From Christensenellaceae bacterium (lineage in GTDB: Bacteria; Bacillota; Clostridia; Christensenellales; Borkfalkiaceae): a stretch of DNA of 64,000 nt. Shown here one piece after another: positions 47,697-55,864 of this stretch; the first letter of the stretch is position 1; the number at the start of each line of letters is the position of its first letter. The notes below the pieces were generated by a model. It did no database searches. It was not told the DNA's origin and saw nothing but the letters and a program-made list of their open reading frames with translations. The DNA is taken from assembly GCA_948890655.1 (NCBI GenBank), contig CAQTYU010000007.1:19575-83574 (forward strand), given 5' to 3'. Position numbers and translations under genes: made by a program.

Positions 47697-48614
47697 ATGA
47701 AAATAGTTTTCGCCGGTTCTCCGCAGTTCGCGGTTCCCGCTCTCGAAAATTTAATAAAGGCGGGCAAAGATATAGTCGCCGTAATCACCCAGCCTGATAA
47801 GCCTACGGGCAGAAAACGCGTTTTAACGCCCACTCCCGTAAAAGAATGCGCGCTTTCTCACGGTATTCCCGTTTACGATTTTCCCAAAATCCGCGAAAAC
47901 GTTAAAACGCTGAAAGACTTGGGCGCCGGCGTAATGATTACCTGCGCCTACGGTCAGATTTTAACGCAGAATGTGTTGGACTGTTTTCCGCAGGGAGTGT
48001 GGAATATCCATGCGTCGCTTCTTCCCAAATTCCGCGGTGCGTCGCCCGTTCAGGCGGCAATATCAGCCGGCGAAACGCATACCGGCGTAACCGTAATGAA
48101 GACCGAGCTTTCACTCGACACGGGCGATATGCTTCTTGTCAAGCGGTGCGAAATCGGCTCTATGACGTGCGGCGAACTCACGCAAAAGTTATCTTATCTG
48201 GGCGCGGAAGCGGCTGTGGAGGCGGTTAACCTGTTGCAAAGCGGACAAACCCAGTTGTTAATGCAGGAGGAAAGCGCGGCTACTTATTGCAAAAAAGTGC
48301 AAAAGCAGGACGGCAAGCTCAATTTCAATGCTCCTGCCCAAAAAGTTTTAAGGCTCATAAAAGCCTTCAGTCCTTCTCCCGCGGCATATTGCCTTCACTC
48401 CGGCGCGGCTTTAAACGTGTTAAACGCCGAACTGACCGAAAGCGGGGAAGGGCAAACCGGCGAAGTTCTCCGCGCTGATAAGCGGGGAATTGCGGTTAAG
48501 TGCGCCGGCGGCGCCGTTTTAATAACCGAACTCCAGCCCGCTGGCGGAAAAATTATGAAAGCGTCCGACTTTGTAAACGGCAGAAAAATAAAGGCGGGCG
48601 ACGTTCTTGAATAA
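47697..48614 (+). CDS. fmt: Methionyl-tRNA formyltransferase
   Basis: Formylates initiator Met-tRNA using 10-formyltetrahydrofolate. The 305 residues show KIVFAGSPQFAVPALENL, QPDKPTGRKR, NIHASLLPKFRGASPVQAAI (catalytic Asn, His, with the later Asp in LSLDTGDMLL), and the C-terminal OB-like tRNA domain (about 205-305). ATG 47697 is chosen over the upstream in-frame ATG at 47628, which lies inside repeat C; AAGGAG sits 6 nt upstream of 47697. Confidence 0.96.
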   Translation: MKIVFAGSPQFAVPALENLIKAGKDIVAVITQPDKPTGRKRVLTPTPVKECALSHGIPVYDFPKIRENVKTLKDLGAGVMITCAYGQILTQNVLDCFPQGVWNIHASLLPKFRGASPVQAAISAGETHTGVTVMKTELSLDTGDMLLVKRCEIGSMTCGELTQKLSYLGAEAAVEAVNLLQSGQTQLLMQEESAATYCKKVQKQDGKLNFNAPAQKVLRLIKAFSPSPAAYCLHSGAALNVLNAELTESGEGQTGEVLRADKRGIAVKCAGGAVLITELQPAGGKIMKASDFVNGRKIKAGDVLE

Positions 48615-49827
48615 CCCTTTTTGCGACCCTTATTTAATTTTAAACAAGGTATATATAGGGGGTAAATTTTTAAAACAGGCAATTGCGGAAACCCCTGTAG
48701 AGCCTTTTAATAAAGCGCGCACCGTAAAAATATGCTACGGCGTGCTCGAAAAAGATATTTACCTCGATTGGATAATTTCGTCGAATACGGAAAAACCCCC
48801 GAAAACTTCCGTTAAAATAATATTAAAAACCGCGTTGTATATGCTTGAGTTTATGCAAAAGCACAACTATATGGTTGTGGACGAAGCGGTAACCTTAGCC
48901 AAAAAACTCGGCAAGTCCGGCGCGGCGGGTTTCATAAACGCGTTTTTACGCTCGTACAAAGTTCCGCCGCTGCCCGAAAATCCAACACAAAGTCTAAGCG
49001 TGGAAAGCTCCGCGCCCCTGTGGCTCGTCAAAAAATTAAAGCGCAGCTACAAGGAAGAGGCAAAGGATATATTATGCGCGCCTTCGCAGGGGATTTGCGT
49101 TCAGTTCGAGCGTAACGCCGAAAGATATCTCAATATCTTGCACGCTGACACGCCGTTTGAAAACGTTTACATCTTCAATAATTTCGTCCGCGACGAAAAC
49201 TTTTTTGCGGGCGATTACACTTTTCGTTCAATAGGCTCAACCGCCGTTTGCTCGGCAATATCCGCGGGGGAAACGCTTTTGGACGCCTGCGCGGCTCCCG
49301 GCGGCAAATCGGTTTTTCTGTCAAAAAAATTCAAGCAAATCACCGCATGCGAACTTCACCCTCACAGGGTAGAGCTTATCAAAGCCTACGCAAGCCGTAT
49401 GGGCGTTGAAAACGTAACCGCGGTTCAGGCTGACAGCGGTATTTTTAATCCCGCTTACGAAAACGCGTTCGACGCGGTATTGTGCGACGTCCCCTGTTCG
49501 GGTACGGGGGTAATCAACGAAAATCCGGATATTAAACTTTTCCGCAAAGAAGAGGATATTACAGCTCTTCAACAAATTCAGCTTAAAATTCTGGAAAACT
49601 GCTCGCGTTACGTAAAAAAGGGCGGCACGCTCTATTATTCCACGTGTTCGGTTCTGCCTGAAGAAAACGACACCGCGGTATGCGCGTTTTTAAAATTACA
49701 CCCGGAATATGCTTTATTCATTCCCGTTTCGCCGCTTAAAAACAGGCAAACAAACTACGGCTTGCAGTTTCTGCCGCACATTTCTATGGGCGCGGGTTTC
49801 TATTTAACCTCATTCAAAAAGCTTTAA
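48607..49827 (+). CDS. rsmB: 16S rRNA (cytosine-967-C5)-methyltransferase
   Basis: SAM-dependent m5C methyltransferase of small-subunit rRNA. The N-terminal third is NusB-like (TALYMLEFMQKHNYMVVDEAVTLAKKLG). The catalytic part has LLDACAAPGGKSVFL (SAM), DVPCSGTGVI (Cys) and YYSTCSVLPEEN (second Cys). The 406 residues are slightly short. The start is TTG 48607, inside the fmt 3' end. fmt-rsmB-rlmN is a standard Firmicutes order, here interrupted by the next gene. Confidence 0.93.
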   Translation: MNNPFCDPYLILNKVYIGGKFLKQAIAETPVEPFNKARTVKICYGVLEKDIYLDWIISSNTEKPPKTSVKIILKTALYMLEFMQKHNYMVVDEAVTLAKKLGKSGAAGFINAFLRSYKVPPLPENPTQSLSVESSAPLWLVKKLKRSYKEEAKDILCAPSQGICVQFERNAERYLNILHADTPFENVYIFNNFVRDENFFAGDYTFRSIGSTAVCSAISAGETLLDACAAPGGKSVFLSKKFKQITACELHPHRVELIKAYASRMGVENVTAVQADSGIFNPAYENAFDAVLCDVPCSGTGVINENPDIKLFRKEEDITALQQIQLKILENCSRYVKKGGTLYYSTCSVLPEENDTAVCAFLKLHPEYALFIPVSPLKNRQTNYGLQFLPHISMGAGFYLTSFKKL

Positions 49828-49837
49828 GGAGCACTCA

Positions 49838-50812
49838 ATGAACAGGGCAAGAAAAAATTACATAAAAGAATGTGGGGTTTCTTCGCTTTTAACGCTCAAC
49901 CTCGGCAGATATCCGCAAAAGGTGCTTTTAGAAGGTTACAAAAAAGACTTACCCGTCGTAATCGCTCTTCACGGCGGTCCCGGTTCGCCCGTACCGTTCG
50001 GCGTGGGATGCCGCGGGCTTTTCCCCGAATGGACAAAAAGGGCGGTAATCGTCTTTTGGGACCAGCTCGGTTGCGGCGCGAACGATTATAAAATCGGCGA
50101 CGGCTTTAAAATCGAAAACTTCGTGGATATGACCGTTGATTTAATAACTGAAATCAAAGCTCGGTTTCCGCAAAACAAGTTATATCTTTTCGGCGTAAGC
50201 TGGGGCAGTATGCTTGCGCTCGAAGCGGCGGTGCGCGTTCCCGAAAAGCTGGACGGCGCGTTCGTTTACGGGCAGGTTCTTAAAAATCTTTTTTTCAACG
50301 GCGAAATAAAGTCCGCGTTTTTCAACGCGCCCTTAAAGGTGCAGGGAAAAATCGCGAAAATCTTTTCTGACGGCGCCGGCTGCGAGTACGAAATTCTCGA
50401 TAAAAATTTAAAAACGCTTTACAAGCTGTTAAACAAATACACCAACGCTTACACAAACAAAAACTCAAAGCCCGCGCCCGTCGGCAAAATCGTAAAAGGG
50501 CTTTTAACAAGCCCGGATTACACTTTTAAAGACTTTAAAGCCGTGGCGTTAAACGGTTACCGCTTTAACAAAACTTTATGGCGCGAACTTTTAAACTTAA
50601 ACTTAACGCCCCGCCTTTCCGAACTTAAAATAAAATATTTACTTTTGCAGGGCGACAGCGATATAATAACGTCAACTCAATACGTTTTGAATGCGGCAAA
50701 GTCTTGCAATAACCAAAACGTAACCGTAAAGGTAATAAAAAATTCCGGGCATATGCCCTCCGCCGGCGCAATGGAAGAGTGCTTTAACGCGCTTTGCGAA
50801 ATTATAAAATGA
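49838..50812 (+). CDS. S33-type alpha/beta hydrolase (prolyl iminopeptidase-like)
   Basis: A 324-residue cytoplasmic serine hydrolase. HGGPGSPVPFG is the S33 oxyanion motif; FWDQLGCGAND, the nucleophile elbow GVSWGSMLALE (Ser in GVSWGS), GDSDIIT (acid) and SGHMPS (His) complete the triad. Proline iminopeptidases share these, but substrates vary. It is inserted between rsmB and rlmN, genes that are normally adjacent, and is coupled to rlmN by ATGA. Start ATG 49838 follows AAGGAG. Confidence 0.85.
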   Translation: MNRARKNYIKECGVSSLLTLNLGRYPQKVLLEGYKKDLPVVIALHGGPGSPVPFGVGCRGLFPEWTKRAVIVFWDQLGCGANDYKIGDGFKIENFVDMTVDLITEIKARFPQNKLYLFGVSWGSMLALEAAVRVPEKLDGAFVYGQVLKNLFFNGEIKSAFFNAPLKVQGKIAKIFSDGAGCEYEILDKNLKTLYKLLNKYTNAYTNKNSKPAPVGKIVKGLLTSPDYTFKDFKAVALNGYRFNKTLWRELLNLNLTPRLSELKIKYLLLQGDSDIITSTQYVLNAAKSCNNQNVTVKVIKNSGHMPSAGAMEECFNALCEIIK

Positions 50813-51852
50813 AAAAGATTTTACAGGATTTAAGCTTTTCTGAGCTTGAAAACTTAATACTCTCCGTCGGCGAAAAAAAATTCCGCGCAAAACAGGTTTA
50901 CGACGGATTGACGCTCGGCAAAAAAATTTCCCAAATCAATATCCCCGCCGCCTTGCGCGAAAAACTTCTCGAAAATTTCGAGGACGAGCCTATTAAAATA
51001 ATCCGCACCCTCACCTCTGCGGACGGCACCGAAAAATATCTGTTTTCGCTTGCCGACGGCAACGTAATCGAGGGCGTTTTTATGAAATACAAATACGGCA
51101 ACACCCAGTGCGTTTCCACACAGGTCGGTTGCCGCATGGGTTGCAAGTTCTGTGCAAGCACCCTCGGCGGGCTTGTCCGCAACCTGACCTCGGGCGAAAT
51201 TTTAAGCCAGATTTTAACCGTCAACGCTCTTCACGGCGGCAACTTAAAAACCCGCGCCGTCACTAATATCGTTTTAATGGGCAGCGGCGAACCGCTTGAC
51301 AATTACGGTAACACATTTGCCTTTTTAAAGAATGTGACCGCACCAGACGGCTTAAATATTTCCGCCCGCAACATTTCGCTTTCCACCTGCGGAATCGTAC
51401 CCGCAATTTACCGCCTTGCAGACGGCGGAATACCTGTTAATTTAACCATATCCCTGCACCAAACCACGGACGAGGGGCGCGCCCGCACTATGCCGATAGC
51501 AAAAAAATACGGCATAGCCGAAATTTTAAAGGCGTGCGGATACTATTTTGAAAAGACGGGCAGAAGGTACATTTTCGAATATTCCTTAATCGACGGCGAA
51601 AACTGCGACGCGCAGCATGCGGACGAACTGATTGCGTTGTTAAAGGGCAAACCTTGCCACGTCAATCTGATAAGGCTGAACGAGGTAAAAGAGCGCGACC
51701 TTAAAACCGTAACCGATAAGCAGGCGTACCGTTTTCTGGGCTTGCTCGAAAAAGGCGGGCTTTCGGCAACGCTCCGCAGAAGTATGGGAAACGACATCGC
51801 CGGCGCCTGCGGACAGTTAAGAACAGGATACCTTAAAGGAGAAGATATATGA
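50809..51852 (+). CDS. rlmN: 23S rRNA A2503 / tRNA A37 C2-methyltransferase
   Basis: Radical-SAM methyltransferase that makes 2-methyladenosine in 23S rRNA and some tRNAs. The cluster motif is GCRMGCKFCAST. MGSGEPLDNY, LSTCGIVPAIYRLAD, SLHQTTDEGR and the catalytic Cys in SMGNDIAGACGQL follow. ATG 50809 is used (347 residues) because it overlaps the hydrolase stop as ATGA and homologues begin there. It also overlaps rpe by ATGA. Confidence 0.96.
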   Translation: MKKILQDLSFSELENLILSVGEKKFRAKQVYDGLTLGKKISQINIPAALREKLLENFEDEPIKIIRTLTSADGTEKYLFSLADGNVIEGVFMKYKYGNTQCVSTQVGCRMGCKFCASTLGGLVRNLTSGEILSQILTVNALHGGNLKTRAVTNIVLMGSGEPLDNYGNTFAFLKNVTAPDGLNISARNISLSTCGIVPAIYRLADGGIPVNLTISLHQTTDEGRARTMPIAKKYGIAEILKACGYYFEKTGRRYIFEYSLIDGENCDAQHADELIALLKGKPCHVNLIRLNEVKERDLKTVTDKQAYRFLGLLEKGGLSATLRRSMGNDIAGACGQLRTGYLKGEDI

Positions 51853-52514
51853 CGACAAAAATAGCGCCTTCTATACTTTCGGCGGATTTCTCCGTCATGG
51901 GCGAATCAATCAAAAAATTACAGGCGGCGGGCGCGGATTTAATCCATTGCGACGTAATGGACGGCAGTTTTGTCGAACCTATCACGTTCGGCGGACAAAT
52001 GGTAAAAAACATCCGCCCGTTAACAACCCTTCCGCTCGACGTGCACCTCATGATTGAGCACCCGAAAACCCAGATTAAATTCTTTGCAGAAGCCGGCGCG
52101 GATATAATAACCGTTCACTACGGCGCGTGCGCTAAAATTTCGCCGGATTATCTCGAAGAAACCTTAAAACTCATCAAATCCTGCGGCGTAAGGTGCGGCG
52201 CAGTTGTCAACCCCGACGTTCCGGTTGAAAGAATCTTTCAGGTATTTCCTCTGTGCGATATGGTGCTGCTGATGTCGGTTTTCCCCGGTTACGGCGGTCA
52301 GAAATTCATTCCCGCAGTTTTGAAAAAAGTTAAAAAGGCACGGGAATATGCCTTGGCAATCGGCAAACCTGATATGGATATCGAAATCGACGGCGGTGTG
52401 ACCGAAGACAACGCGGCTCAAATCCGAGCGGCGGGTGCAAACGTGCTTGTCGCCGGCTCCGCGGTGTTCAAGTCTTCGGATATGGCGGCTACAATCGCCA
52501 ACCTTAAAAAGTAA
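51849..52514 (+). CDS. rpe: Ribulose-phosphate 3-epimerase
   Basis: TIM-barrel enzyme of the pentose phosphate pathway. The 221 residues include APSILSADFSVMGESI, HCDVMDGSFVEPITFG, DVHLMIEHP, VFPGYGGQKFIP and the phosphate-binding DIEIDGGVTEDNA...VAGSAVF. In Firmicutes it normally follows prpC-prkC-rsgA; here it follows rlmN directly, so those genes have been lost or moved. Confidence 0.96.
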   Translation: MTTKIAPSILSADFSVMGESIKKLQAAGADLIHCDVMDGSFVEPITFGGQMVKNIRPLTTLPLDVHLMIEHPKTQIKFFAEAGADIITVHYGACAKISPDYLEETLKLIKSCGVRCGAVVNPDVPVERIFQVFPLCDMVLLMSVFPGYGGQKFIPAVLKKVKKAREYALAIGKPDMDIEIDGGVTEDNAAQIRAAGANVLVAGSAVFKSSDMAATIANLKK

Positions 52515-52552
52515 CGTTAATAAAACAATCACCTTCCCGCCCGTTAAAAGCA

Positions 52553-52558
52553 TATAAT
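52553..52558 (+). promoter_or_regulatory. Possible -10 of a spoVM promoter
   Basis: CATATAAT (TATAAT 52553-52558) lies 20 bp before spoVM, between rpe and spoVM. The leading CATA resembles the sigma-E -10 pattern, as for B. subtilis spoVM, but no -35 is clear. Confidence 0.35.
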
Positions 52559-52577
52559 GTAAAGAGGAGGGGACTGT

Positions 52578-52646
52578 ATGAGGGTAATCTGTATCAAACC
52601 GCCTAAACCCGTACGTAAGATTTTAAGGCTCATATTCCGCAAATGA
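52578..52646 (+). CDS. spoVM: Stage V sporulation protein SpoVM
   Basis: A 22-residue amphipathic peptide starting MRVICIKPPKPV and ending ILRLIFRK. This fits SpoVM (B. subtilis begins MKFYTIKLPKFL), which binds the positively curved forespore membrane and anchors the SpoIVA coat base. Position is decisive: it lies between rpe and rpmB, exactly where Firmicutes keep spoVM. GAGGAGGGG precedes the ATG. Its TGA overlaps the dipeptidase ATG (ATGA), which is not the usual arrangement. Confidence 0.85.
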   Translation: MRVICIKPPKPVRKILRLIFRK

Positions 52647-53608
52647 AATATATAGATTTACATTGTGATACGTTAACCGAGTGCACTAAAAACGGCAAAA
52701 GTTTAAACGACGGCAACTTGCAGACAAGTTTTAAAAAGCTTGAAAATAGCGGTGCGCTCGCTCAGTGTTTCGCTGTATTCACGCAGTGCAAAACGCCCGA
52801 AGAAGCAAAGTTGAAAGTTGAACAAAACTTAAATTACTACGCGCATATGCTTGAACTACACAAAAAAAGCGTCCTTTCCGTAACTTGCGGAAAGGACTTT
52901 GCGCTATGTGAAAAACAAGGCAAACTCGGTTGTATTTTAACAATCGAAAACCTCGGCTTTATCAAAACCGGCTTGTCTGAACTTCAAAAATTAAAGGAAC
53001 GCGGCGTTTGTATGGCTTCGCTTGTCTGGAACGAAGAAAACGCGCTCGCCCGCCCGAATCTGATATTTAAAGACGGCTTGCCGCAGTTCAAAAAGCGCAA
53101 CCCGCAGGGGTTAACGGCTTTGGGTAAAGAAGCGGCGGAAGAGCTTGACAGGCTTAAAATTATAATAGATATCTCCCACCTTTCCGACGGCGGCGTCGAA
53201 GATTTGTTAACCGGCCGTAAAATTCCGCTCGTTGCCAGCCATTCCAACGCGGCGGCGGATTGCAATGTCAGCCGCAATTTAACAGATGCGCAAATCAAAA
53301 AAATCGCCGGCTGCGGCGGCGTCATAGGCGTCAATTTCTGCAAGGATTTTCTCACTGATAAAAACGGAATTTTCAACGCTTTTGATGCCGTTTACCGTCA
53401 CATATCCCGCATTTTAGCCGTCGGCGGCGAAGACGTTCCCGCTTTCGGCAGCGACTTTGACGGCATCCCCGCCTATAAAGAGTTAGAGGACTGCACCCGT
53501 ATGCCCGCGCTGTTGAATTACCTTAATCTGAGAGGATTAAAAAGCTCCGTTCTCGAAAAGATGTGCACGCTCAATTTTATCCGCGTCTTTAAAGAAGTAA
53601 TCGGTTAG
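52643..53608 (+). CDS. Membrane dipeptidase (M19 family)
   Basis: Zinc dipeptidase of the amidohydrolase fold (renal dipeptidase-like). The 321 residues show YIDLHCDTLTEC (His, Asp ligands), the metal-bridging Glu in LTIENLG, IIDISHLSDGGVEDLL, VASHSNAAADCNVSRNLTD, GGVIGVNFCKDFL, and FGSDFDGIP. It probably hydrolyses L-D or other dipeptides, possibly from the cell wall or during sporulation. It is translationally coupled to spoVM, so they may be expressed together. No signal peptide is seen. Confidence 0.92.
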   Translation: MKYIDLHCDTLTECTKNGKSLNDGNLQTSFKKLENSGALAQCFAVFTQCKTPEEAKLKVEQNLNYYAHMLELHKKSVLSVTCGKDFALCEKQGKLGCILTIENLGFIKTGLSELQKLKERGVCMASLVWNEENALARPNLIFKDGLPQFKKRNPQGLTALGKEAAEELDRLKIIIDISHLSDGGVEDLLTGRKIPLVASHSNAAADCNVSRNLTDAQIKKIAGCGGVIGVNFCKDFLTDKNGIFNAFDAVYRHISRILAVGGEDVPAFGSDFDGIPAYKELEDCTRMPALLNYLNLRGLKSSVLEKMCTLNFIRVFKEVIG

Positions 53609-53618
53609 GGCTTTCCCC

Positions 53619-53647
53619 TTGCATTTTGCGCGCGCGTGTGGTATAAT
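53619..53647 (+). promoter_or_regulatory. Promoter of the LRR lipoprotein gene
   Basis: TTGCAT (53619-53624), 17-bp spacer, TATAAT (53642-53647). The ATG at 53657 follows after 9 nt, so the leader is about 2-3 nt. Confidence 0.7.
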
Positions 53648-53656
53648 AAAAATACT

Positions 53657-54856
53657 ATGGCAAAGAAAAAGTGCGCCGCGTTTACCGCGGCAATAATCGT
53701 CGCGTTCTCAGCATTATCTGCAAGCCTCGCGTTTTTTTCGGGTTGCAGCGCAAGTTTAAATTATATATTAAATCCCGAAACCCAAACGTATTCGGTAACA
53801 TGTTCCGGCTACAGGCCCGCGCTTTCGGGCGAACTTGAAATTCCGGCGACCTACGGCGAGGACAATCTTCCCGTAACCGAAATTGCAGAAAACGCTTTCG
53901 CCGGCAGTGCGATAACAAATCTCGTTATTCCGGCGTCTGTTATCAAAATCGGCGAAAAAGCTTTCAACGGTTGCGCCTATCTCAGCCGTATAACTTTTCC
54001 CGAAAACGGTTCGTTAAAATCAATCGGCGGACAGGCTTTCCGCGGCACGGGCGTTTCAACGCTTACAATTCCCGCCACGGTAGAGGAAATAGGCGTTGCA
54101 GCTTTTGCCGACAGTTCGTCGCTCACCGCCGCGTCGTTTGCAAGCGGCAACAAAATGACGAAGGTTCCCCAAAGTATGTTGGCGCAAAGTAAAATGCTGG
54201 CTTTCGCCGGCTTGCCTGAAAATTGCGAAGAAATCGGTCCGCTCGCATTCCTCGGATGCACTTCGCTTGAAACGATAACTCTTCCCAAAACTGTCAAAGT
54301 AATAGGTCCCAAAAGCTTTCAGGGCTGCACGAAGTTTTCAAGTATAACCCTGCACGACGGCATAACCACAATCGGCGAGCTTGCGTTTTACGAAACGGCT
54401 CTCTCTGAAATAACTGTTCCGGCGTCGGTTACCGATATTTATAAACCCGTTTTGGACGAGGACGGCAACCCTGAAAAGGACGAAGAGGGCAACCCCGTAA
54501 CCCGCAAGACTGCGGGCATAGGCTACGGCGCGTTCCACACCTGCGAAAAACTGAAAACCGCAAAAATTTACGCAAATATCGAGGCAATCGAAGCGGGCAC
54601 GTTCGGCTATTGTCCCGCGCTCGAATCGGTTTATCTTCCCGCAACGATAAAAAAAGTAAACGGCCCTATCTATTACACAAACGGCAAGCTCTTCGTCGGT
54701 CACGCTTTCCACAATTGCCCCGCTTTAAAGGATATTTATTTTTCGGGCACACAGTTCGAGTGGACGCAGATAGCGGTGGACAAGTCCCACGATAGCGCTA
54801 ACGGCGGTTCATACAATAATAACGCGTTTTTAGCCGCGCAGGTACACTATATTTAA
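53657..54856 (+). CDS. BspA-type leucine-rich repeat lipoprotein
   Basis: A surface lipoprotein of 399 residues. The signal peptide ends in lipobox FFSGC (Cys near 30). Six or more LRR_5/BspA-type repeats of about 23 residues follow, with the pattern 'I...AF.GC.SL..I.IP.SV..IG': for example AFNGCAYLSRITFPENGSLKSIG and AFLGCTSLETITLPKTVKVIG. Such proteins are typical surface adhesins or scaffolds of gut Firmicutes. An in-frame GTG at 53636 would precede the -10 box and is rejected. Confidence 0.88.
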   Translation: MAKKKCAAFTAAIIVAFSALSASLAFFSGCSASLNYILNPETQTYSVTCSGYRPALSGELEIPATYGEDNLPVTEIAENAFAGSAITNLVIPASVIKIGEKAFNGCAYLSRITFPENGSLKSIGGQAFRGTGVSTLTIPATVEEIGVAAFADSSSLTAASFASGNKMTKVPQSMLAQSKMLAFAGLPENCEEIGPLAFLGCTSLETITLPKTVKVIGPKSFQGCTKFSSITLHDGITTIGELAFYETALSEITVPASVTDIYKPVLDEDGNPEKDEEGNPVTRKTAGIGYGAFHTCEKLKTAKIYANIEAIEAGTFGYCPALESVYLPATIKKVNGPIYYTNGKLFVGHAFHNCPALKDIYFSGTQFEWTQIAVDKSHDSANGGSYNNNAFLAAQVHYI

Positions 54857-54976
54857 AACGCGCAAGCGGTGTGCAACGTCGTTTCATTCCGCCCCGCGTC
54901 GGGTTATTCTTTTGTTTGTGCGCCGTCGCCGGTGCACCGCCCCGTTCTGTTTGCTTTAACTGCTGCCGCAAAAAAT

Positions 54977-55008
54977 AAAAGCCGTATGGAAATCTCCATA
55001 CGGCTTTT
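54977..55008. terminator. Bidirectional terminator
   Basis: AAAAGCCGTATGGA / TCCATACGGCTTTT, a 14-bp stem, between the LRR gene and the convergent rpmB. Confidence 0.9.
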
Positions 55009-55027
55009 TTAAACACAAATTAAAATT

Positions 55028-55210
55028 TTACGCTCTTTCAACGGTTTTAAGACATCTTGTGCAAACGTAGCCCGTTACCTGCTTGCCGTTTTCAAGGTAA
55101 GAAATCTTTTGAACGTTGGCTTTAAAAGTTCTTCTCGTTCTTCTTTTGGAGTGGCTCACGTTGTTTCCCGTCGTCTGACCTTTTCCGCACACATTGCAAA
55201 CTCTCGACAT
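55028..55210 (-). CDS. rpmB: 50S ribosomal protein L28
   Basis: A 60-residue zinc-type L28: CNVCGKGQTTGNNVSHSKRRTRRTFKAN (broken here) and CTRCLKTV, giving a CxxC...CxxC zinc site. It is on the opposite strand from its neighbours, as rpmB is in B. subtilis between spoVM and asp23 (yloU). GGAGGTG lies upstream of ATG 55210. Confidence 0.97.
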   Translation of the reverse strand: MSRVCNVCGKGQTTGNNVSHSKRRTRRTFKANVQKISYLENGKQVTGYVCTRCLKTVERA

Positions 55211-55284
55211 ATTTTAACACCTCCGCGGTTTTTAAGCTGAAATAAAAGCTGAAAATAAAGCCGTAATAAATTGCGACCTTGTTC

Positions 55285-55313
55285 AATATAACACGGCAAA
55301 CAAAAAAAATCAA
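55285..55313 (-). promoter_or_regulatory. rpmB promoter
   Basis: Minus strand TTGATT (55313-55308), 17-bp spacer, TATATT (55290-55285). Confidence 0.65.
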
Positions 55314-55405
55314 TCAAATTTGCATTTAAAGTTTTAATTTTTTACTTATTTTCCAAAATAATTTTAAACGCAATTCACTAATTTGTTTAAAATCGCGGCA
55401 AATAC

Positions 55406-55434
55406 TTGCAAAATAAAAAAAAATAATATAAAAT
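55406..55434 (+). promoter_or_regulatory. asp23-fakA promoter
   Basis: TTGCAA (55406-55411), 17-bp A-rich spacer, TAAAAT (55429-55434). Confidence 0.65.
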
Positions 55435-55455
55435 ATCAAAAAAAGGAGAGAGCAA

Positions 55456-55806
55456 ATGTCGGTCAATACAAGCAATGTTTACGGCAAAATTTCAATATCC
55501 GACCAAGCCATCGCAAAGGTGGCCAAAAACGCTGCGCTCGAATGTTACGGTATTGTCGATACGGTCTCGCGCAAGCTTACAGATTCTCTTTCCGAACTCT
55601 TAAAAAAGCAGCCCGACGGCAGAGGCGTTAAAGTCGTAACCTCGGGCGACAGAATTTTCATAGACGTCAACGTAATCATAAAATACGGCGTTTCCATAAA
55701 CGCCGTGGCGGAGTCCTTAAAGGAAAGCGTAAAGTACAAAGTCGAACGCTTCACCGGTATGATTGTGGATACGGTAAACGTCAACATCATAGGGGTAAAG
55801 CTGTAA
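55456..55806 (+). CDS. Asp23/Gls24-family envelope stress protein (YloU)
   Basis: A 116-residue DUF322 protein: GKISISDQAIAKVAKNAALECYGIVDTVSR, RGVKVVTSGDRIFIDVNVIIKYGVSINAVAESLKESVKYKVE and a C-terminal VDTVNVNIIGVKL strand are standard. Family members are cytoplasmic, membrane-associated envelope-homeostasis proteins. Position before fakA matches B. subtilis yloU-yloV. ATG 55456 follows AAAGGAG. Confidence 0.93.
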   Translation: MSVNTSNVYGKISISDQAIAKVAKNAALECYGIVDTVSRKLTDSLSELLKKQPDGRGVKVVTSGDRIFIDVNVIIKYGVSINAVAESLKESVKYKVERFTGMIVDTVNVNIIGVKL

Positions 55807-55864
55807 AAAATTTATAGCTTTACTTTTTACGTTATTTTAAAATTGAAAAGTGGTGTAATTTAAT

